DNA from: Mya arenaria
Taxonomy: Eukaryota; Mollusca; Bivalvia; Myida; Myidae
DNA: 64,000 nucleotides
Reading direction: 5' to 3'
Assembly: GCF_026914265.1 (NCBI RefSeq)
Contig: NC_069135.1
Coordinates: 10,762,887 to 10,826,886, forward strand
Shown: positions 48,997 through 60,100 of the stretch, piece after piece
How the letters are laid out: each line of letters starts with the position of its first letter
Numbering within the stretch: the first letter of the stretch is position 1
Position numbers and translations under genes: made by a program
The notes under the pieces: generated by a model
Seen by the model: only the letters and a program-made list of their open reading frames with translations
Told to the model about the DNA's origin: nothing
Databases searched by the model: none

Positions 48997-51900
48997 CTAT
49001 ATACAGAGAGTCTCATCGGCATCACTTTCCGTCGCATGGACATCTGCTAACGTTTGGGCTTCAGTGCTGGCCTCACTCGTATCAACGATTCCCGTCAGTC
49101 GCTGGTGTATAGAAAGTAACAATGTAACATATTAAAACCGTGTTCAAACATTTAATTTAATTGATAAAGTTTAACTGTATAAAGATCCGCTACTAGGGAC
49201 ATAATAAAATCGTTACGTATATTTAACTCGACAACAGTCGATGCAACATCATCATTGTATCTGAGCATGGAAAACGATTTATTTCATTTCATGAATCTCA
49301 AAGTCATATTTTATCATCTCGAATGACCACAAAATAAATAACTTCTTTGAGGACAAAAGACGCGGCGACTTTTACAGCCACCCCAAGTTACTACAACCAA
49401 ATGAAAACTAATGTATTGTAGCACCACCTAAAACTACCAAACATATAAGCGAAAGAGACAATGTCTTCATGACTTTCTTCTTTATTTACTGGAATTTAGA
49501 ACTTACCAAAAGAGGCACGTCGTCATCAAAACCTTGAATATCAATACCAAAGCTGCCGATGTCATAGTCGTCCTCTAGTTCCAATCCACTAGTTTCAAGG
49601 CTTTTTGAAAGTATGTGTGTCGTTGAAGATATATACTGAAAGGTACACTTACAAATTATTGTGAATGGAAAAATCCAAAGAAGAAATCAGTTTTGCAATA
49701 TAAAACTTTAATTAAATTTGCTGTTACGTATAATCGTAACGTATAAAGTAATAGCAATGGTTATGGCATTTTATTGGATAATCTACATGCTAAAATTCTA
49801 AAGCTTAGTTTTAATGATCGAGCGACATCGGATTAGGTACATATATTTTCGCACAAATGCAATAACGTTTTTTAAATAAGTTACACCTATGAACAATGCC
49901 CCAAAACAACATGCTGTTAACGATAGTTAAACTTCGTCGGAAATCCAAACAGTTGTCATTCCTAGGCACGTGGACAGAATGTGGTACTAGCATATGCCAT
50001 CACTCAGGAAGTTCATTCATAGCAATAGATTTGGTATTTTCGAGAATCCCAAGAAATCCTCATATACCAAACCGTTGGTTTTCATGAAATCAATGTTAAA
50101 GCTGCACTCTCACAGATTTACCGTTTTGACAACTTTATTTTTTGGCTTGGAACGAGCCAATTTTTGCGAAAATCCATGGAAACCAGTGATATAAGACTGC
50201 TTACAAAAAATTAGATTTTTATATTAAAGATCAAAAATTCATGTTTTATGCTTTTTCTTAAACCGTTAGTAACGGTTTAAGCCATAAAACATCAATTTTC
50301 GAACGGAAATATTCAAATCTGCGATCTGATTTTTTGTCAGCAATCTTTTATCATTGGTTTGCAGATAATTACGCAAAAAAATGCTCTTTCCAAGACAAAA
50401 AATTAAAAAGTTGTAAAAACGATATATCTGTGAGAGTGCAGCTTTAAGCCCATTTACAAACCTTCACTTGATGCATTTTATTTTAATTTGTAAAAAACTA
50501 CCATTCGTTCGTAAATGCGTTTAGGTTATTGCGATAATGTATATAACCAGCGGCTTGAAAGTCAGTGGAAAACTGATAAGTATTTTAATACAATAAAAAA
50601 TGAAAACAATCTTACTGAATCAGAGACAATCATGCGCAATACGATGAAGTATTCCTTGAAGATTTGTCTTCCAAGTCCAATGAAAAAGGTCAACAAACCA
50701 AACACTCCGATTACAAACAACACGAAGAACATCACGTGGTAGCATTTATAAAAACTTCCATAACCGTCTGGGCATTTCTCGAGACATTGGCCTTTAAAGA
50801 CAATCATGGACTCTTTGCAATTGGATTTATTAATACACGTTCCATTGGAATAAAGATGATCTTTCCCACAATCAGCAATACAGCTTCTATTTACTCCGTT
50901 CATACCAAAAGGCCTTTCCTTTGGGCACGAAGTTACACATCTGCCATCATATTCATACGCATTCTCGTCACCGCAACTCGCTGGGTCTAAACAATGATTA
51001 TTTACGTTCACCTTTCCTTTCGGGCATTCATGTACACATTCTATCCCAAAAGACTCATTATTTCTCAGCATCGCTTCATTACAACCTGAAGAACATACGT
51101 TTGAAATAATAAAAGGCAAATTCGATGGACACTCGCTGGTGCAAAAAGACTTGCTTTTATCCAGTGGTTTTCCCCTTACATCACACGAAAAGACACATTC
51201 ATTGAACGTTTTTGTAACATTTTTTACTTTCCATACCGAGCCGTATTGCCACTGCTGAATAACTACAAAAGTATTGTTTATGAATGGAGCTTCCACCGGA
51301 CAGTTTTGAACACATCTCTTGTTGTATTCCAACAATGGTGGCGGGCAAACGTCAACACAACTCGCTATGCTAGTAATATTCAACACTGTTTTTGAGCAGA
51401 ACTTTCTACAACTTTTCTGCCTTAAACCAGGCCTGCACCATGATTCCCCTCTACATTCCGATGTAATGTTCACCTCGATAAAAGGTGCTTCTGGCGGACA
51501 GGACATGACGCATGTATCACCATATTGATACGCGCTTTCAGGACATGCCTGAAAACATTGATATCCAATTGACACGTCACCGTTGTTACAACGAGGTACA
51601 CAGTGAAGGTGCGCTTTGTTTGTTTTACTTTCGTAGTAGAATGATCCGCAAGTATAGTTATCGCAACTCCCGTTTTTCTCAAACGGAAAAGAGTCTGGAC
51701 AAGTATCGATGCATTTACCGTTAAACACGAATTTGTCGCATTTTGCAACACACTTCGTTCCATTTATGTGCTCTTTGATCCCTATAACATCGAACTTTTT
51801 ATAATTGGCCGAAATTGGAAATTTATTGTCTTGCCAAGATATTTGTGTTGCTGAGGTTTCCTCGACAAACATTCCCTCTGGACATGCTGATACGCATGAG

Positions 51901-54036
51901 TTATTAAACGCTACCAATTGAGCATTGCACGACAGAACACACTCATTACTGTATATCTGATATCCAGCCGGACATTTGGCAACACATGTAAGGTCAGTTA
52001 TAATTTTAGACATGCGCATACAATAAGTACCACTATATAACGTGAATAAGTACTTGTTTAAACATGTGACGTTTTTAAAAACATATGGTCTGTCAGTAGA
52101 ACAAGACATAACGCATTCTCCATTGCTCGAAAACTGTGGACACTGTGATGCACAGACATTATTTACAACATACATACCAGGTGGACACTTGTTTGTACAA
52201 ACAAAATGACCCCCACTGATGTTTCCTGAGTTTAAAGAGCACTCCTGCCCTTTATCAGTCTCACACCAGTATGGTAATTCAACAGGGCACTTCGGGACAC
52301 ATGACTTCACATATAACGACATGTTTCTTGGACACAATTCAACGCATACCCGATCTAAGGTAAAATCGGTGTCTTTGCAACTATCAACACAAAGTGACAC
52401 ATCAGTACGAGGGTACATAAATAAATTATTACAACTAGCTGAACATTGTCCATCATATACAACAGGTAAATGTGGCGGACATAAACACTCCTGTTTCTGA
52501 AGAACGAGCGACGATGTGCAAGTAGGCACACACTGATATTTTGAGTTTAGCAGCGGGTGTGACAAAGGACATTTTGTGACACATCTTCCTTCAAACACAG
52601 GCCTTTTTGAATGACATTCAGACACACAAAAGTCTCCATCTATGATAGTTTTGCAGCTTAAAATGCATCTCGTATAATTGATGCCAAAAACAGTATAATT
52701 TTCTTTCAACGGTTCATTTAAAGAGCATGCTGTTCCACACACATTTGTTGACACACGTGTTCCATGATATGTCTTTGTGTACACTGGAGCTTGCCCGGAC
52801 CCTATGTATGGTGAACTTAACGGACATGTCTTAACGCATGAAGTGTTAAAGATGTACTCATCTTCGTTGCAGAATTCAACACATTGCTTTTTTATGTAAG
52901 GACGACCACCGGCTACAGTTAACGATTCTCTTTCAAAGTGACCATCTGGACAAGACGACACACACTGTCGTTCATTAACTAAGAGGTTACCACATGATAA
53001 CACGCAGTTAGAGCCGTTCAAGAAATAAGGCTCCGGGCAGGTAGATGAGCATCCAACAGCAGAACAAAACGGTTTATCAGGTGGGCACGACCCCCCATCA
53101 ATGCAGGATATGACTCTTGGTATCTGAAAGTAAAAACAACGGTATTTTTAGACTAAAAACACAGTTTTAAGTAACCTTCTATTTTCAATTTGTAAACAGC
53201 CAATCTATTAACTTAAATATCCAAAAAACTTCGAGTAGGCGTATTTATATCACGATAACTGTGATAAAAACCTACAGCTCAAAATACCCTTCGAAAAAAA
53301 CAACATCCGCCATGTTGTTCCCTGCTGGACATGTCCCTCACTTAAAACTCCGTTCACTTATGAACTGTTTTGACCCCCCCCCCCCCCCCACCGCCACACA
53401 CACAGTATATTTATCTAAATAAATTCCCTGGTATACTATTCTGAAGGTTTGTTTTTCTTCCTAATAATGATAGGCACATTAGAATATTTGACGATCGAGG
53501 TCCGTTGGATAATGTTAAATATTCGAGTACTGCCATAACACGATTGCAAACACGTTAATGAGACACCTATACCACTACACCATTTCACCTTGGTGAGGAT
53601 CGAACCAACCACATGGGTGATTAGCATGTGTCTTTACCATAATACCACACTCACCCAGGTAAGGATCGAGGGCACCTCATGAATGAGAAAAGACACCTAT
53701 ATCACTGGACCCCTCTTGCCTTGCGGGGATCATCATCTGATGGGTCGAGGGGTAGATGGCTGAGACGCTACAACTCTACCACTAGAATACCTCTCGTCCA
53801 AGTAGGGATCTAACCAACTTTATAGGTGAGAGACAGGCGCCTATTCCACTAAACCAATTAAAAATACGTTTGCGTCTAGATGATCAGTTATAAGGATATA
53901 TTATCACACTTTAAAACAAGGTGTATTTCTCTAAACAAGCATGTTCACGTATTACCTGAAGTAAAATTGTAAAAAGTCCAATGGTGAAATTTCCGATTAT
54001 CTGGCTTCGCCAAAGTTGTTCAAATCCCAGTTTCAT
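48997..54036 (-). CDS. Cysteine-rich single-pass receptor-like protein, 4 coding exons
   Basis: Exons on the minus strand: 53956-54036, 50616-53123, 49507-49635 and 48997-49101, all in phase, 940 aa. Exon 1 encodes a hydrophobic N-terminus that works as a signal peptide across the splice. Exon 2 is one uninterrupted 2.5 kb exon of repeated cysteine modules (C-x3-CP...P...C, about 40-50 aa each), like furin-like / growth-factor-receptor cysteine repeats, with many N-x-S/T sites. A membrane span lies near residues 823-845. The tail of about 95 aa is acidic and ends in ESDADETLCI. It has no kinase, TIR or death domain but carries an acidic dileucine (DDVPLL) across the last exon junction. The exon 2 donor was set at GTAAGA (50615); a weaker GTATTG at 50642 would remove nine residues in frame. 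Likely a cell-surface binding protein; the ligand is unknown. It is divergently paired with the TIR gene at 54187. Confidence 0.88.
50096..50447. mobile_element. TTAA-ended MITE (intron of the receptor gene)
   Basis: A 352-bp element from TTAAAGCTGCACTCTCACAG to the inverse CTGTGAGAGTGCAGCTTTAA. The inverted ends are about 30 bp with further pairing inward, and a perfect short palindrome (AAACCGTTAGTAACGGTTT) sits in the centre. It lies between receptor exons 2 and 3. The same inverted end occurs widely in bivalve genomes as far as I recall, which is one reason for the bivalve call. Confidence 0.7.
53590..53840 (-). repeat. Tandem tRNA-like units in receptor intron 1
   Basis: Three to four units of about 80-90 bp are tRNA-related on the minus strand. 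The best has an A-box-like TGTGGTATTATGGTAAAGAC and the B box GGTTCGATCC (plus-strand 53597-53606), with a CACATG/CATGTG arm between. Acceptor-stem pairing is partial, so these are tRNA-derived or SINE-like, not functional tRNAs. Confidence 0.5.
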
Positions 54037-54186
54037 TTAAATCACATACGTGTAAACCAAAAATCTAATTAATTCATTCAGTATCGTTCAAACATACTTA
54101 TTGGCTTTTGAAAACGAAAGTGGAAATTCCAAAGCTAATAAATTATATTCTTATCTCCCTTGCTTCCACGTCAGTATTTGTTTACG
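54037..54186. promoter_or_regulatory. Putative shared bidirectional promoter of receptor and TIR genes
   Basis: Only 150 bp separate the start codons of the minus-strand cysteine-rich receptor and the plus-strand TIR gene. Any promoter in that gap must serve both, or each gene must have a further upstream noncoding exon inside its neighbour. It holds a clear immune-type composite site at 54110-54130 and no obvious TATA box placed for either start. Confidence 0.65.
54110..54130 (+). promoter_or_regulatory. ISRE/IRF-like element fused to a Rel (kappaB) site
   Basis: The sequence reads GAAAACGAAAGT followed, sharing the T, by TGGAAATTCC. The first part fits the GAAANNGAAA core bound by IRF-family factors. 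The second fits the Rel consensus HGGARNYYCC at every position. It sits 57-77 bp before the TIR start codon and 74-94 bp before the receptor start codon. Confidence 0.6.
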
Positions 54187-57100
54187 ATGGAATCTACTTT
54201 GTCTCATATACCCGATCTTCCACCGGATAAGGATTTTCATTTGTTTGTCTGTTATATTCGGGAGAATTTACATGATGTGCACACAATCGTTGCTAACCTT
54301 GAGAGGGCAGGATTGCAGTGTTGTTACCATGAGCGTGATTTTACACCAGGGAGTTCCATATTGGATAACATGATGTACACTATCAGTCGAAGCCTACATA
54401 TGCTTGTTGTTCTATCCGAAGACTTTGTAAACAGTCCATATGCTGTTCATGAACTTAACGAGGCACTGCACATCCGAATAAGCGAGGGTTACTCTATTAT
54501 CCCTATAAAAATCGAGCCATGTCAGGTACCGGATGCGATGAAACACATCACCTGGATCGATGCAGAAAACGATGATGTAAATGATATGCACCATAAGATC
54601 CTCGATGCCTTATTGAAAACAGGTAATCCTTATTAAAAGTGTATTGTGTAATAAATTGATTGATTTTTATTGTGAAATTATTAATTCACTTAGTTTTTAT
54701 TTCATATCGAACATGTTTCGCTGTCAGTCAGAATGTTAATAAGAATTGCTCTGTTAATATAAAAGGCCTAATGGATTGCTTTATTCGTAAATATAAACAA
54801 ATACACGGGTTATTTAAAATAGAATATATGTAGCACGTCCACAGTGATTTGATGAGAATGAACTCTTGCTTTTGTGACATTTAACCTAAAACATGTATTT
54901 TTCTTCAGATTTATCAAAGGGGTCACTCCTACCAACTATCTAGCATAAAATAACTATGAATTACTGCATTTAAACAATGTCAGAAAATCTTGAAATTATC
55001 AATGTTTGTGTTTTATCATATACTTATATTAGTATCGTTCTAGCGATCGTAATATGTTAACATATAACAGTGGCGGGTCTAGAGAGGGCGGGGGCAAGGG
55101 CCCGCCCCCCCCCCCTCGTTTGACAGGAAAATGAACCCTCAAAACACCTATTTGTAATCTAAAATTGAAACCTTAACAATTAAAACGCTATATATTATTA
55201 TTTAAGTTTAGAATTCTTTGATCTTCACCACTGTAACAATAGCCGTTTACATACGATTGGTTATATACACAAATCAATAAACTAAATATAGCAAATTGAT
55301 ATGAATCTATTTCAGACACGAGTTTCGAGCTGAAAAACAGTGAGTTTTATTTGTTGTATTTCAGCTGTTTTTTAATTAGATAATTACTTGCAAAGTGATT
55401 ACAGCAATATTGGTCACGAGTGAAATAGATTTATTTATCTCACACCGTAATTTAACACATTTCTGTTTCTTTTCTACTTAACGTGAAGAAAAATGAATCT
55501 TAAATTGTGTTAATTGGAAGATCGCGTGAGCAATGTAACGTGGTGATGTCATTTTTGTGACATTTTAAAAATTAAAACCCGGCAAGTGAATGCTAATATA
55601 CTTTTATTTGAACCAAAATCTATGAAATTATCCGCCCAAAATAAATTAAAAGTGAATATTTTGATTAAAGAGTGATAATTTTGTTATGTTAAGGAAACTC
55701 GTCTTTGGTGACTTAATGATCTTCTTATTAATAATTATTTAACATTTCCATTATGATTGGCATATCTAGAACTTTCGCCATGAATAATACAAATGCGTAA
55801 AATTTCAGCCAACAACGGCCAGTCTTTGCTCTTTAAGCTGATGCCTTTTGCCGGTTGTCTGAGCTTTACAAGATACGGGCTGGTATTCGACTACCACGAC
55901 AGACAAGAGATTTGGAGGAACGGGTTTAAGGTGATCCGTCGTCCGTCCGTCCGTCCGTCTGTCTATCTGTCTGTCCACATTTTTACGGATGTTTTTTATG
56001 TTAATAACTTATCTTAGCCGTTCAAGAATATAATATAATAGAATAGTTTATTTGGATTTAAACATACAGTTCATCATCCATCAACATGATCAAACATATA
56101 AACAATAGTCAATATAAAATACTAGAATAGTATTACATTTAGAATACATTACAAACATGTCAAATATATACTATTACTAAGGAGAACATGCATCAAAACA
56201 AATTATCAAAGAAATTATTATACTTGTATCAATGATAACATATATTCAATTTATAAGCATATAGCATAGTTTTAAGTCTTATTTTTATGAAACATACAGA
56301 AAAGGCAATATCAACGAAACAACAACAACACATCATTGAGTTCACAGTATCTTAGATTTCTGTCAATGCGATTTCTTCCATATAGCCCAGTTTCAATTCT
56401 TAAACTGTGACATGAAATTCTCATTTGTGTAAATAATTTTAACAAATAGTGGGGAATATTACTATTAAGATAAATTTCGTATTCAAAGCTAACCTTAATT
56501 TCCTTATACACATTTAATACTGAATTTTTCATTATATCATCTCTCCAGTATGCATATAACAATCATATAATATTTGTTTAAAGCTTAGTGAAAATATATC
56601 CTTATCAACTAAATATGGCTGTTCCCACACCTCACCAAAACCATGTATATTCAACAAGTTTTTCACATTTGACAACCAGTTATTTTTGTTATTCAGTAAA
56701 TCATTCAAGGAACATACATATAATTTTTTCATTATGCAATTCTCTGAACACAGCAACTTAAACCAGTACTTTATTATTCTATAATATATATTTATGAATA
56801 GCGGGCGTCTTCCCAGTTCACCATAGATAGCAGCACTACTTGCAGACAATTCTATAACACCTAAAATTTGTTTACAGAAACGCAAATGTATACGCTCAAT
56901 TTCTTTGGATTTTGTAAAGCCCCAGACTTCTGATGAATAGTTGAGTATAGACACTACAAACGCATCTAACAGTTGGCATTTTGTCTTCGCTGTAAAACTA
57001 AACTCTTTTAAATTGAACAACAGCACGTTTAATGTCTTTAAGGCCTTTCCACACAATAGATGTATATTTGAATTGAATGACCCATAACAGTTAAAAATCG

Positions 57101-60100
57101 TTCCTAAATAATTAACGTTGTCTACAATCTCTAGAGACGTGACACCATACATCCAGTGTTCATCATTTCGTAAACGACCGCGACGTCTAAACACAATAAT
57201 ATTTGTTTTATCAACATTTACTCTTAGTCCCCATCTATCACAGTATGCCTTAAGATTGTCCAAGCTGCGCTGCATGTCTTTTACTGTTTCGGCTAGAATC
57301 ACCATATCGTCAGCATACAACATTAAAATAAGACTGATTTCCTCAATTGTAATTTCACTATCAATGTTTGACTGTAAATATAGTTCCAGGTCTTCTATAC
57401 AGATGGGCCAGAAAAGAGGAGAACAAATATCACCTTGCTTTAAACCGACCGATATTTCGATAAAATCTGAATATTGATTGCAATGTTTAACTTTAGATCT
57501 AACAAAAGCATACATATATCTCACAGTTCTAAGCATTTTACTATTTATTCCTATTTTAGACATCATTAACCACAGAGCATTTCTGTCCACGCTGTCAAAA
57601 CATTTCTTCATGTCCACGCATGCGCAATACAGACGAAGTCCGTTATTAAGCCTCGTATCAATTAAGGATTTTAAACAGAATATGGCGTCAGTTGTTGAAA
57701 AATCCTTACGGAAACCGAACTGTGCATCCTTTACTTTGTTGTATTTCTCACACCAACTAGTCAGTCGTTTATTTATTAATGAGGAATATATTTTTGCTAA
57801 ACAGCTCATAAGAGTTATTCCCCTGTAGTCGTTCGTCACCGCGTCGTCGCCCTTTTTGAAGACAGGAAGGAGAAAATGAGATTAAATAGGTCTGTCATAT
57901 GTCCCGCCATTATATCCCGAGATTCAATAAAATATTCATTAATAAGCTCATCCGTTGATCCAGCTTTGCATCTATAATGGTTTCTGATCGCATCAGTTAC
58001 CTCTTGTATTGTAATTTCTTCATCTAGCTCGATATATATTGTGTCATCATCAGGTAACTCTTGGTCACAGAATTGTTCACTCTCGTCATCTCGTTCAAGA
58101 TTTCGAATCCATACATAACAACCTTACAGTATCAATACGCTCTTTTGTGACAAGTTATGTATCTAATGCTTAAATATTTTCTGATTTATGGCCCATTGTA
58201 TACTCAGAAATTATGAAAAATTCTATGGTTGTGTAAATGCCTTAAAAGTGTTTAAGATTTTTATTTGAAACTTTCTTAACTTGCTCAAAGTAATTACATT
58301 GTATACCTTCTATTGTGACAAGTTATGTAACTTATGCTTAAATATTGTCATATTTATGGCCCTTTGTACACTAAGAAATTATGACATAACTTAAAAACAT
58401 TCAAAATAGTTCAATGTTTCCATACTTGACTAGAATAAGTCAATAGATAAGGAACTTTAGGATATTTTTTTAAACCGTTTGTATTCTTAAAATGTGAGTT
58501 TTACTATGAAACAAACATAGACAGTGTGTTTAGTTTCGATATTTTTCTGAATAACCGATTATCCTAAACGTAAGCATATCATTATAATACTTTATTTCCA
58601 GTTGAGCACACAAAACTTGGACACATTGGAAGAGCTTGTGACTAAATCGGCCTTTGTTCGATACCGGCACGTTTTTAAAAGATTCAAGTTTATAACATTT
58701 ATTGTTTACATCTTAATGTCGCTCCTGTCGATGTTTGTCGGTTCCATCTTTACTACAGTGGCGGCGGCTCGCGGAACACAACATTCATCTGACCATTCTA
58801 CAGATGCGTTTTTAGGCTGTGCATTTTGGATATTAATGACATCCATTGTACCTCTAGCATGCTGTTGCGCGGATTGCCTGTCGTGCTTTCAGCTAATGAA
58901 GGGTTTGCGAATAAAGGTAAGTCTTTCTGCCTTTTACGCTTGCTAATGCATTTTGTAAATATAATATTGCATATTACTGATAGTTAAAAAGTGCATCATA
59001 TTAAGGAGTAATTTTGGACGTATTTTACAATTGGTCATAGCTAGTTCTTATTGCAGGCATGGAGAAAATTGATAGACGACTTATGGCTGATAAATAAAAG
59101 AGCAAGAAAACGAAAGCTCCTTATCTTCTATGACCTCGATGTATCCTTTTCTTCCTCTTAACGTATAAGGTTTCAATAGTTATATATTAGTAGCTAGACA
59201 GTCAGTTCAATGTATTAGTAAAATGGAATTTTAAATGCATTTAATAATTGTGTAAGTTATGATATGTTCAGCTAGCATCAAGCATACTTTCAGATTTAAA
59301 TCGATTTTCCTTATATTTACCGTTTATTTTTATGCTTGATACAGCGTTAATTACTGTATATTTAACCTTGACATTTCTGACAGAGGGACGCTTTAAGAAT
59401 AATGCGGTACAACTTCAATCCTTGTATGGTGAGTAAATTACTAGAATATATATATCCCCACTCCAATGATAAAAGTTTGTCCGAGTGATAACTTGACAAT
59501 GCCTGCACCCATGGCCCTCAAACTTGATTTGGAGGTTGGGCCTGACCAGGAGATGATCCTTATTTATTTTAGCAGTCATCGGGTTAAAGGCCAAGGTCAC
59601 AGTGACCTTGAAGGCAAACTCGACAATTCCTGGACCTATAGTCATTAAACTTAACATGAACTTAACATGAAGGTTGGGCATGACCAGTAGATGGCCCCTA
59701 TTGATTTTGGGGGTCATCAGGTCAAAAGTCAAGGTCACAGTGACCTTTAATGAGAAAAAGTTAACAAAGCTTTTTCCGGTAATATCTCAATAATGCCCGG
59801 ACTTATGATTATAAAACTTGACATGGAGGCTTGGCCTGACCAGTAGATGACCCCTATTTATTTTATGTGTCATTGGGTCAAAGGTCAAGATCACTGTGAC
59901 CTTGAATTATAAAAGGTTGCCCGAGATAACTCAACAATGCCTTCACCCATGGCCCTCAAACTTGCCTTAGAGGTTGGGCCTGACAAGTAGATGACCCCTA
60001 TTGATTTTGGGGGTCATCAGACCAAAGGTCATGGTCAGAATAACCTTGAATGATCAAAGGTTCGAGAGATAACTCAACTATGCATGCACCCATGGCCCTC

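Noticed and set aside
50643..50643. Donor GTATTG as the end of receptor exon 2
   Set aside because: The downstream GTAAGA at 50615 is a better donor and also keeps frame; the first remains a possible alternative.
53597..53690. A functional tRNA gene on the minus strand
   Set aside because: The A and B boxes are recognisable but the T-arm and acceptor stem do not pair well.
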